Assembly (NCBI GenBank): GCA_035906575.1
Contig: JAMIEW010000027.1
Location: 1 to 5,986, forward strand
Direction of reading: 5' to 3'
Source of the DNA: HK-STAS-PATE-2 sp035906575
Lineage (GTDB): Bacteria; Patescibacteriota; Patescibacteriia; 2-12-FULL-60-25
DNA length: 5,986 nucleotides
Shown: positions 1 to 5,799 of the stretch, in pieces
Position numbering within the stretch: position 1 is the first letter of the stretch
How the letters are laid out: each line of letters opens with the position of its first letter
Notes under the pieces: generated by a model
What the model saw: the letters and a program-made list of their open reading frames with translations, nothing else
Database searches by the model: none
Told to the model about the DNA's origin: nothing
Program-made: the position numbers and the translations under genes

Positions 1-150
1 TGATGAGCTCATCCCCACGAACCAGCGACTTAATGGTAGCAACGCCGATTGCGCCCAATGCTGAACGGGACGAAAAAGTCCGGTAACGACAAAAAGACCG
101 AGCAACAATAAGCCCAGCGCATAGCGTAACCATGATGGGATAGATGTCAT
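1..150 (-). CDS. mreC: MreC N-terminus, cell-shape protein (partial, runs off left edge)
   Basis: The first 50 codons of a gene that continues beyond the left edge. The ATG lies 11 nt after the mreB stop. The product starts with a short polar N-tail (MTSIPSWLRY), then one strongly hydrophobic helix at about residues 9-26, then RPVQHWAQSALLPLSRWF, an amphipathic stretch. This short cytoplasmic tail, single membrane anchor and RPVQ/P-rich start of a helix is how MreC proteins begin; the coiled coil and beta domains would lie outside the window. In the family, MreC is a bitopic membrane protein that links MreB filaments to the elongation-phase peptidoglycan synthases. Position directly after mreB is the main support, since 50 residues carry little family signal. 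No Shine-Dalgarno is seen at a useful distance (AAGG is 18 nt away), so translation probably depends on coupling to mreB. Confidence 0.8.
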   Translation of the reverse strand, partial: MTSIPSWLRYALGLLLLGLFVVTGLFRPVQHWAQSALLPLSRWFVGMSSS

Positions 151-161
151 GAGTGCGTAGA

Positions 162-1214
162 TTAAAGGCCTTTCATCATCTCGGTTGCCGAAACGCCGAT
201 CTCGTTCAGAAGACGGTCATTCTCGAGCAAGATGCCCGTGCCTTTAACAACGCAGTTTACCGTATCGTCCGCGACACGCACAGGCAAACCCGTGCCACGG
301 CTAATCGCCGTATCGAGACCACGCAATAGCGCTGTGCCGCCCGTTAAAACAATACCCTGCTGTTGGATATCAGCGACCAATTCTGGCGGCGTGATTTCGA
401 GAATAGATTTTACCTGATCAACGATCGCTTTTACCGAACGCGCAATCGCCTCACGGATCTGTGCATCATTCACTTCAATTTCTCTAGGCAAACCCGAGAG
501 CAAATCACGACCACGCATCTGTGCCGTCATCGGTGTATCAAGTTCAACAGCTGAACCGATTTTCATTTTGATTTGCTCGGCAACGCGTTCACCGAGAAGA
601 AGGTTAAAAACGTCGCGGGCGTACTGAGTAATATTTTTGTTCAGCTCTTCACCAGCGATGGCGATACTCTTTGACGTCACGATGCCGTTAAGAGAGAGCA
701 CGGCGATCTCGGTTGAACCAGCGCCAAGATTCACGACCATCTGGCCGACGGCTTCACCGATATTAATACCGGCACCAAGTGCAGCCGCCAAAGGCGCTTC
801 AACCACCATCACATCACGAGCACCAGCGCTTGTCGCTGCATCACCTACGGCTTTGCGCTCTACCTCAGTCACGTCTAAAGGCACACAGATAACCACCTTT
901 GGACGCGGGATGGTTAATGAAGAATCTTCATGAACTTTATCAAAAAAGTAGCGCAAGAGTTTTTCGGTCACTTCAAAATCAGCGATGATACCGCGTTGCA
1001 GTGGACGACTGACATGAATCGATGCTGGCGTTTTGCCGATCATCGCCAATGCCTGCTCACCAACAGCCATCACTTGGTTGGTGCGCTTATTAATCGCCAC
1101 GACCGAAGGCTGCTGGATCACGATCCCCTTACCTTTAACGAAGACACGCGTATTTTCTGTACCAAGGTCGATACCGAGCTGCTTTGTGAGTCCGGAGAGA
1201 AATGAGAGCCACAT
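162..1214 (-). CDS. mreB: MreB, actin-like cell-shape protein with altered ATPase site
   Basis: Full-length MreB of 350 residues, the usual size. MreB forms ATP-dependent filaments under the membrane that guide lateral wall synthesis. The N-terminus MWLSFLSGLTKQL is a plausible amphipathic membrane-binding helix. Phosphate-1 loop: GIDLGTENT at 14-22, Asp16 present. Connecting motif AEQIK at 212-216 and IGSA at 219-222 are normal. The adenosine motif is TGGTALLRGLD at 291-301, where the family has TGGGALL. The usual IEEPMAAAIG reads VEAPLAAALG (138-147), so the catalytic Glu is Ala140. The usual DIGGGTTE reads NLGAGSTE (162-169), so the phosphate-2 Asp is Asn162. The family GGD before the next helix is AGE (187-189). 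Codons GCG (Ala140) and AAT (Asn162) were read directly. The frame is open throughout with no sign of decay. Start ATG is preceded by GGGG at 6 nt, a poor ribosome site. The family is certain; ATPase impairment is inferred. Confidence 0.97.
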   Translation of the reverse strand: MWLSFLSGLTKQLGIDLGTENTRVFVKGKGIVIQQPSVVAINKRTNQVMAVGEQALAMIGKTPASIHVSRPLQRGIIADFEVTEKLLRYFFDKVHEDSSLTIPRPKVVICVPLDVTEVERKAVGDAATSAGARDVMVVEAPLAAALGAGINIGEAVGQMVVNLGAGSTEIAVLSLNGIVTSKSIAIAGEELNKNITQYARDVFNLLLGERVAEQIKMKIGSAVELDTPMTAQMRGRDLLSGLPREIEVNDAQIREAIARSVKAIVDQVKSILEITPPELVADIQQQGIVLTGGTALLRGLDTAISRGTGLPVRVADDTVNCVVKGTGILLENDRLLNEIGVSATEMMKGL

Positions 1215-1220
1215 ATTGGC

Positions 1221-1234
1221 CCCATCTTAATGGG
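1221..1234 (-). promoter_or_regulatory. Small hairpin just upstream of the mreB start
   Basis: In the transcript sense, CCCAT-TAAG-ATGGG forms a perfect 5-bp stem with a 4-nt loop, ending 6 nt before the mreB ATG; one more G-C pair is possible with a bulged base. It has no U-run, so it is not a terminator. Its right arm contains the G-rich stretch that is the only Shine-Dalgarno-like candidate for mreB, so pairing could limit ribosome access. The same bases contain a weak promoter candidate: TGGAAA (1247-1252), 17-nt spacer, TAAGAT (1224-1229), 4 of 6 matches each. Either reading is tentative; a 5-bp stem is easily found by chance. Confidence 0.3.
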
Positions 1235-1266
1235 CGGTGAACAAACTTTCCACTACTGTCAACGGT

Positions 1267-1656
1267 CTAACCGCGGTGACCTTCATCGATGAGTAATAAA
1301 AGATATTCAATGACTCCGATCGCGGCGAGCAAAAAGAGAAAAACCGCCCAATTAAGCCAGCCTTGAGCTGAGAGCGCGAGTAAAATCACCGAGAATGCCG
1401 ATAATAAAAGAGCGTGACGAAAAGCGATACGCACTTCACGAAAAGCCGTATCTTGGCGGCGGCGTACGGTCACGCGCCAAATCGTCCCCAAGAAAGAGAG
1501 TGTCCCTAAACAAGCAATGAAGACTGAGAGATAAAATGCTAATAAACCAAAGACACCCGCTTCATACGGATCAACAAAAAAGACGACCGACGATAAGGTC
1601 GCCCAAGACAAAACCGCGCCGGCAAACAAGATCAATAACAAAGAACGAAAACTCAT
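1267..1656 (-). CDS. Four-helix membrane protein of unknown function
   Basis: A 129-residue integral membrane protein. I chose the start MSFRSLLLIL because its ATG overlaps the stop of the upstream DciA-like gene (ATGA, 4-bp overlap), which fits translational coupling, and because the longer in-frame extension (ATG at 1854) lies inside that gene and reads as Arg/Cys-rich out-of-frame sequence. Hydrophobic segments are at about 6-27, 33-58, 81-97 and 101-123. The loop at 60-80 is rich in Arg (WRVTVRRRQ) and by the positive-inside rule is cytoplasmic, putting both termini in the cytoplasm too. VDPYEAG at 28-34 sits in the first, outer loop. From memory, small proteins with a DP..AG motif after helix 1, an Arg-rich middle loop and an FR.A motif before helix 3 recur in Patescibacteria genomes without a known function. 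No catalytic motif is visible. Its place before mreB may hint at an envelope role, but that is only context. Confidence 0.85.
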   Translation of the reverse strand: MSFRSLLLILFAGAVLSWATLSSVVFFVDPYEAGVFGLLAFYLSVFIACLGTLSFLGTIWRVTVRRRQDTAFREVRIAFRHALLLSAFSVILLALSAQGWLNWAVFLFLLAAIGVIEYLLLLIDEGHRG

Positions 1657-1970
1657 GGAACCATTGTAAGCGATCCGTGTCTTATATTCAACGACAGGAC
1701 CGCCTTGCTCCCCACCATGCGATTTACTTCGTTGCGCAAACGCATTTCTACCACGCGCAATTCTTGAGCGGCAGCAGGAGCAGAAGCAAATGCCGTGAGT
1801 TGACCTTCGGCAAAGGATTGAAATTGCACGTAGCTCGCTTTTTCTTCTCCCCACAATTTAATGAGGCAATCTTGGGCCATTTGTAAAAGACGGGTCGCCT
1901 CAACTTTTTTGGCGACTTCGCGGTTCATGATGGCGCCTGGGAGAATGCGTCGAATCGGTTGCCAAGCCAT
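1653..1970 (-). CDS. DciA-like protein (DUF721), probable replicative helicase loader
   Basis: A 105-residue protein with the DUF721/DciA pattern. It opens with WQPIRRILP (3-11), a helical region follows to the aromatic/Gly turn LWGEEKASYV (39-48), then a strand-like GQLTAFASAP (56-65), the signature helix AAAQELRVVEMRLRNEVN (66-83), and a final strand AVLSLNIRHG (90-99). AQEL followed by a charged helix, G and a V..I(R) strand is the core family pattern. In bacteria lacking DnaC or DnaI, DciA proteins bind the replicative helicase DnaB and help load it; whether this copy does so is inference. The start is 15 nt after the helicase-nuclease stop, and its stop overlaps the next start. No Shine-Dalgarno is present. 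A TAGTAT box ends exactly 6 nt before the ATG, but no good -35 goes with it. Starting at Met15 would lose the conserved WQPI.RILP segment, so Met1 is preferred. Confidence 0.8.
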   Translation of the reverse strand: MAWQPIRRILPGAIMNREVAKKVEATRLLQMAQDCLIKLWGEEKASYVQFQSFAEGQLTAFASAPAAAQELRVVEMRLRNEVNRMVGSKAVLSLNIRHGSLTMVP

Positions 1971-1985
1971 ATGCGGATACTATGG

Positions 1986-4900
1986 CTAAATAGCGCGCTG
2001 ATCGCAAATGGCGCGAAAATCGCAATGCTTACAGGTAAAGACACTCGGCTTTGCCTGAAAGTCTGAGGTCGCGAGGTTTTCGATGCGCTCGTTCAGTGAA
2101 TCCGCGAAGTCGGTTTTGCCGGCTTCATCCAAGACTTCTACGTCCATCTCTGACCAGTTCTGAATATACTTATAAACCATCTTCGTCACCTTGCCCCATC
2201 CACGCTGTTCGAAGGCGCATTGGTAAATGTAGAGCTGCTCTTTTTCTTCTGGGGTGAGCTTTTCTTTTGGATTACCGGTTTTATAATCGATAATCATGAA
2301 GGTACCGTCAGGTAATTTATCGATGCGATCGATTTTACCCTTCATCGAATAGGTACCGAGTACCCAGGTGAAGTCTTGCTCAACGGCGAAGACCGTTGGC
2401 ACATGTTCGTGACAGTCCTTCCAAAAATGCTCAACGGCGCTTTGGGCGAGGGCATAGTATTCGTCATGACGTTCGCGAGATTCGAACCATTCATCGATCC
2501 AACACTCATCAACGAGCGCCTTAGCTTCTTCGAGCGTCACCAAGAATCCGTCTTTATTGAGACCGGCCGGCGTCGAGAAGAGATCGGCTTGCTGAGGTGA
2601 GGCACGACGAGCATGCAACTCGAGCATATTTTGAAACATCAAGTGAACCGCCTGACCAAAGCTCTTATGATGATTGCCGAATTTTGGGATGCGATAAATA
2701 TGTTCGTATTTGTACTGCAAAGGACACGAACGAAACGCCGCGAGCTGGGTAAAACTCACGCGCTTCTTCAATTCATAATGCATCACGTCAGAAACGGGCT
2801 TTGGCTCATCTGGCACCTTGAGACGATGAGCGGTTTTATCGAGTACCGTCTTTGGGATTTGCGCATCCAGCCCAAGCTCAGACAAAAAGGCCGAAGGCTT
2901 TTTTGAACGCGTCCCACCATAATTTGTCGCACCCGTGAGATAAAGCCCGTCTTTCGCACGCGTCACCGCCACATAAAACAAACGACGTTCTTCTTCGATA
3001 TGATCTTGGGTCGTTGGTTTTTTCTCACTCACGAGACCTTCGGGCAGAGGCAGGTCTTCGCTGCGCGCGCGGGCTGGGAAGCGCTGATCAACCATCGAAA
3101 CCACGAAGACATAACGAAACTCCAAACCCTTTGAGGCATGGATGGTCATGATCTTCACGAATTCAGGGCCGGTATCAGGATCAAAAGGTAAACTCCCCTC
3201 TTCGCCGGATTCCATTTCGATATGAAGCTCGTCCAAGAAGCCGCGCAATGAGGCGTCAGCCGTCGCGATTTCATAACGCTTAATACGATCTGCAAAGGCC
3301 TGCAGATGCTGCAACTGCTCGCGTTTTACATTGTCGGGATTCTTCAGCACCATCTCGAGATACCCTGTGGCATCGAGAACGTGCTTCAACGCCGCGATCG
3401 GCGAGAACTGACGAATATTGATCTGTAGCTTTTCAACACCATGAACCAACCGTTTCAAAATCAAACGCCCATCTTGTGAGATAAAAATACGATCGGTTTT
3501 TTCTTCATCAATAATCTCGGCTGGATCGTCCATCGGCTGGCGAGATGCCAAGAGTACGACCTGCCACAAAGCTCTACCCTTGCGCTTGGCATACATCATG
3601 AGGCTCGCGAGGTCTTTACTAGAAAGATTGACGCAAGGCATCTTCAGGACCCTCCAAACCGCTGATGGCTCGTGATAGCCGTCGAGCAAAGACATGTAGG
3701 CCACCAAGTCCAACACGATTGGCTTCGTATACAAACCACGCAACGCTAAAAACTGATACGGTACCGCTGTCTGATCAAGCGCTTGAACAAAAGGCTCAGC
3801 GCCATCATTTGAACGCGTGAGAATCACGAAGTCATTCCATGTCACCGTTGGGTCCATGGATTTGATGCGTTGGATTTCTTTGGCGACTTTTTCTGCTTCA
3901 TCTTCAACAGAGTGCTCCCAAATCAACTGTACGACTCCCCCTTCACCGCGGGCAGCAATAAGTTCTTTTGTTAACCCTAGGTCTGCCAACTGCACTTCGA
4001 GACGGTGCGGGTTATTATGTTGGATGCTTTGGTATGCTGTTTTGAGAATCTCGCCATACGAACGGTAGTTCTCCTTAAGGACGATGGTGCGAGCCTCGGT
4101 AAAATCCGCGCGAAATTTGAGGATGTTCGCAAGCGAGGCACCGCGAAATTTATAAATCGCTTGATCATCGTCACCGACAACCGTGATCGCCTGGTCTGAA
4201 CGCAAGAGCATCCGCACAAGCTCGTATTGCGAAGTATTCGTGTCTTGATATTCATCGATGAGCACGTGGGCGAATTGTTCTTGGTATTGGCGCAATACCG
4301 CTTTGCGTTCGGTAAAGAGGCGACGGGTTTGCATTAAGAGATCGGCAAAATCCATTGCGCCTTCTTCGCGTAATAAGCGTTCGTAAACTTCGTAGACAGC
4401 GGCGATTTCACCCAGACGCGCCCGCTCCTCGGCAACGAACTCATCCTCTAGCTCCTTCTCTTCTTCGAGAGAAGGAGTATATGACTCAGCAAAGGCCTTA
4501 TACATTTCTGGAGTTACGCCTTCATCTTTGGCACGTGAGATATGTGAAAGAATAGCGCGCAAAAAACGCACTGGGTTGCCAAGCGGACGATAGTAATTCA
4601 AAGGCAACTCATCTACGTGGCGTTTGAGCATCAGCCAAGCGTCTGTCTCGGTTAACAAACGAAAACGATTTGGCAAACCAATTTCAAGCGCATGTCGCTC
4701 GAGAATACGTTGGCAAAAACCATGAAAGGTCGCAATCCAAAAATCGTAGGTGCCCGTGGGGAGCTTGGCGACCACGCGGTCCTCCATCTCGCCGGCGGCT
4801 TTTTCCGTAAAGGTGAGGGCGAGAATGCGCTCGGTATTGTTCTCGTATTTGTCGAGCAAATGCAGATAACGATCAACGAGCACCGTCGTCTTGCCCGTGC

Positions 4901-4988
4901 CTGCACCGGCCACAATCAAAAGTGGGCCTTTGTCGTGCAATACGGCTTCGCGCTGGGCTTCATTGAGGCGCTCGAGATCTAAAGACAT
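1986..4988 (-). CDS. UvrD/PcrA-like SF1A helicase fused to an Fe-S PD-(D/E)XK nuclease
   Basis: A 1000-residue DNA helicase-nuclease. All SF1A motifs are present in order: Q motif LNEAQREAV (8-16), Walker A AGAGTGKT (27-34), Ia LTFTEKAA (58-65), Ib TFHGFC (87-92), Walker B LIDEYQD (243-249), III VGDDDQAIYKFRGA (271-284), IV LKENYRS (304-310), V TIHASKGLEF (615-624), VI EERRLFYVAVTRAK (666-679). From about 745 comes a RecB/AddB/Cas4-type nuclease: FRSCPLQYKY with Cys755, His782, Asp887 in GKIDRID, DYKTG with Asp901 and Lys903, and QLYIY from Gln918. The end CKHC....C gives Cys986, Cys989 and Cys995, which with Cys755 match the four-cysteine [4Fe-4S] staple known in AddB, Cas4 and AdnB nucleases. 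All catalytic residues are present, so both activities are expected. The role is probably double-strand break end processing or repair. It heads its transcription unit, lacks a Shine-Dalgarno, and is probably leaderless. Confidence 0.95.
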   Translation of the reverse strand: MSLDLERLNEAQREAVLHDKGPLLIVAGAGTGKTTVLVDRYLHLLDKYENNTERILALTFTEKAAGEMEDRVVAKLPTGTYDFWIATFHGFCQRILERHALEIGLPNRFRLLTETDAWLMLKRHVDELPLNYYRPLGNPVRFLRAILSHISRAKDEGVTPEMYKAFAESYTPSLEEEKELEDEFVAEERARLGEIAAVYEVYERLLREEGAMDFADLLMQTRRLFTERKAVLRQYQEQFAHVLIDEYQDTNTSQYELVRMLLRSDQAITVVGDDDQAIYKFRGASLANILKFRADFTEARTIVLKENYRSYGEILKTAYQSIQHNNPHRLEVQLADLGLTKELIAARGEGGVVQLIWEHSVEDEAEKVAKEIQRIKSMDPTVTWNDFVILTRSNDGAEPFVQALDQTAVPYQFLALRGLYTKPIVLDLVAYMSLLDGYHEPSAVWRVLKMPCVNLSSKDLASLMMYAKRKGRALWQVVLLASRQPMDDPAEIIDEEKTDRIFISQDGRLILKRLVHGVEKLQINIRQFSPIAALKHVLDATGYLEMVLKNPDNVKREQLQHLQAFADRIKRYEIATADASLRGFLDELHIEMESGEEGSLPFDPDTGPEFVKIMTIHASKGLEFRYVFVVSMVDQRFPARARSEDLPLPEGLVSEKKPTTQDHIEEERRLFYVAVTRAKDGLYLTGATNYGGTRSKKPSAFLSELGLDAQIPKTVLDKTAHRLKVPDEPKPVSDVMHYELKKRVSFTQLAAFRSCPLQYKYEHIYRIPKFGNHHKSFGQAVHLMFQNMLELHARRASPQQADLFSTPAGLNKDGFLVTLEEAKALVDECWIDEWFESRERHDEYYALAQSAVEHFWKDCHEHVPTVFAVEQDFTWVLGTYSMKGKIDRIDKLPDGTFMIIDYKTGNPKEKLTPEEKEQLYIYQCAFEQRGWGKVTKMVYKYIQNWSEMDVEVLDEAGKTDFADSLNERIENLATSDFQAKPSVFTCKHCDFRAICDQRAI

Positions 4989-4994
4989 GGAGGG

Positions 4995-5023
4995 AATATG
5001 CCAGTTGGGGAACCCACTGTCTA
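4995..5023 (-). promoter_or_regulatory. Candidate promoter of the helicase-mreB unit, leaderless layout
   Basis: Read on the minus strand: -35 TAGACA (5018-5023, 5 of 6 matches to TTGACA), a 17-nt spacer, then -10 CATATT (4995-5000, 4 of 6 to TATAAT), then CCCTCC and the helicase ATG. Transcription normally starts about 7 nt after the -10, which falls on the A of the ATG, so the mRNA would carry no leader. This agrees with the complete lack of a Shine-Dalgarno (CCCTCC is its opposite). An A-tract lies upstream of the -35, and the terminator of the preceding gene ends 15 bp upstream of it, so a promoter is needed here. Confidence 0.6.
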
Positions 5024-5024
5024 A
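5010..5024 (-). repeat. 15-nt motif, copy 1, covering the helicase -35
   Basis: TTAGACAGTGGGTTC on the minus strand. It matches the second copy at 5800-5814 (TTAGACAGAGGGTTC) at 14 of 15 positions in the same orientation, and both copies have a run of six A a few bases upstream. This copy contains the -35 hexamer of the helicase promoter. It could be a shared operator or simply a shared promoter style. Confidence 0.55.
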
Positions 5025-5038
5025 TCTCTTTTTTAACG

Positions 5039-5063
5039 AAAAAACCGCACCAGGAGGGCGCGG
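5039..5063 (-). terminator. Rho-independent terminator after the 216-residue gene
   Basis: In the transcript sense, CCGCGCC pairs with GGTGCGG (7 bp including one G-U), with a 5-nt loop CTCCT, followed at once by six U. It begins 18 nt after the stop of the upstream gene. It should end that gene's transcript, separating it from the helicase-mreB unit. Confidence 0.88.
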
Positions 5064-5066
5064 CTC

Positions 5067-5099
5067 ATATTTCCGTTAATATCAGTCGGGTGGCCCGAC
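5067..5099 (-). other. Two additional hairpins ahead of the terminator
   Basis: The last codons of the upstream gene form GTCGGG-CCA-CCCGAC (5085-5099), a perfect 6-bp GC-rich stem ending one base before the TGA stop. Overlapping the last base of the stop is ATATT-AACGGA-AATAT (5067-5082), a 5-bp AT stem. Neither has a U-run. With the terminator they make three stem-loops in a row at the 3' end of this mRNA; the first could slow terminating ribosomes or protect the transcript, but no function is shown. Confidence 0.4.
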
Positions 5100-5732
5100 G
5101 AAGAGAAACCATTCTCCCATACCCCACGTGAATCTGAGAGATTCAGCTCCGAACCGATACTCTGGCTTGTTCTCGGCCGGAGCCGAAGGCACCACCAAAT
5201 ACGGAACAAGCGGATTACTACTGAGGCTCGTCATAGAACCTAGAAGAACGATGTCTCGCTTGATTTCGGTAGCGCGGCCTTCACGCAGCTCGCTAAACCA
5301 CCACTTGAGATAGGCGCAGCCTTGGCTCAGGGTCGCGGGGTAAAACCCGATATCCAAGAACTCCTTGAGGATATCGCCACTTTGAATCGCTGCTTCTTTG
5401 TACCGCTTAGCGAGAAACTTCAGTGGGCGACCACTCTGTTCGAATGGCTGCAATGGCCTATCCAACCAAGAACTCACCGAAACATCTTCGCCGACACCCG
5501 CGGCAAAGCAGCTAGCAATCTCTGCGGGAGACAAAACTCGTGCCGCCTGGGTCATCATGGTGACGGTGTCGTAACGATGAGAAAGCCCCTTGAAGGCGTA
5601 GGCGATCTCTTTTGCCGCCATCGGGTGACCAAGCATACGCTGTGCCTCGGTTGCCGAGACCCCGATTTGGCAAAGCGAATCAAAAAGCGTTTTGTCGGCA
5701 AGCTCTTTGCCTTGGCCTCTGCGTGACATCAT
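5082..5732 (-). CDS. Uncharacterised 216-residue soluble protein
   Basis: I do not recognise a family. Support for a real gene: 216 open codons with ordinary composition, an AAGG Shine-Dalgarno 8 nt before the first of two adjacent ATG codons, a promoter candidate upstream and a strong terminator 18 nt after the stop. There is no signal peptide or membrane helix. Residues 1-15 are basic and polar. Three helical stretches have a loosely similar plan: LCQIGVSATEAQRML (20-34), AARVLSPAEIASCFAAGV (63-80) and FLDIGFYPATLSQGCAYL (125-142), each a short helix, Gly or Ser-Pro turn and second helix, so weak tandem repeats or helix-turn-helix-like units are possible. WLDRP.QPFEQSGRP (89-103) is Pro-rich, and the C-terminus (190-216) is aromatic and strand-like, ending WFLFVGPPD. 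Only two Cys (21, 75) and no metal-binding or catalytic motif stand out. It forms its own transcription unit between tgt and the helicase. Confidence 0.8.
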   Translation of the reverse strand: MMSRRGQGKELADKTLFDSLCQIGVSATEAQRMLGHPMAAKEIAYAFKGLSHRYDTVTMMTQAARVLSPAEIASCFAAGVGEDVSVSSWLDRPLQPFEQSGRPLKFLAKRYKEAAIQSGDILKEFLDIGFYPATLSQGCAYLKWWFSELREGRATEIKRDIVLLGSMTSLSSNPLVPYLVVPSAPAENKPEYRFGAESLRFTWGMGEWFLFVGPPD

Positions 5733-5740
5733 CTACCGAA

Positions 5741-5744
5741 CCTT
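5741..5744 (-). promoter_or_regulatory. Shine-Dalgarno site of the 216-residue gene
   Basis: AAGG lies 8 nt before the first ATG (11 before the second). It is the only convincing ribosome binding site at the five complete genes here, and it favours the first ATG as the start. Confidence 0.55.
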
Positions 5745-5765
5745 GTTGAAAGAAAGGACGAAAAA

Positions 5766-5794
5766 ACCCTAGTCCATAATTCAATATAGGTCAA
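5766..5794 (-). promoter_or_regulatory. Candidate promoter of the 216-residue gene
   Basis: On the minus strand: -35 TTGACC (5789-5794, 5 of 6), a 17-nt spacer, and -10 TAGGGT (5766-5771, which keeps the T, A and final T that matter most). The start would be near 5759, giving a leader of about 27 nt that contains the AAGG site. An alternative is -10 TATATT (5783-5788, 5 of 6) with TAGACA in the repeated motif as -35, but its spacing is 19 nt. Confidence 0.5.
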
Positions 5795-5799
5795 CAGAC

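Noticed and set aside
232..1230. Several plus-strand ORFs opposite mreB
   Set aside because: They are antisense to a certain gene, overlap one another, and translate to low-complexity or unlikely compositions.
1257..1262. Perfect -35 hexamer TTGACA on the minus strand between the membrane-protein gene and mreB
   Set aside because: No -10-like hexamer lies 15-19 nt downstream; the nearest (TAAGAT) is 27 nt away.
1657..1854. N-terminal extension of the membrane protein (longer in-frame start)
   Set aside because: It lies almost wholly inside the DciA-like gene in another frame and is an unlikely Arg/Cys-rich sequence; the overlapping ATGA start gives a normal four-helix protein.
4334..4444. 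36-codon out-of-frame minus-strand ORF in the helicase, with AAGGAG 7 nt before its ATG
   Set aside because: The AAGGAG comes from the same Glu/Lys codons and the peptide has no recognisable feature; chance is the simpler view.
4452..4477. 9-bp perfect inverted repeat CTCCTTCTC/GAGAAGGAG inside the helicase gene
   Set aside because: It falls in a Glu/Lys-rich segment (about residues 171-179) where repeated GAG/GAA/AAG codons and Leu/Ser codons easily create such symmetry; no U-run or other signal.
5322..5726. 134-codon plus-strand ORF opposite the 216-residue gene
   Set aside because: The minus-strand gene has a Shine-Dalgarno, promoter and terminator; the plus-strand frame has none and contains no recognisable domain.
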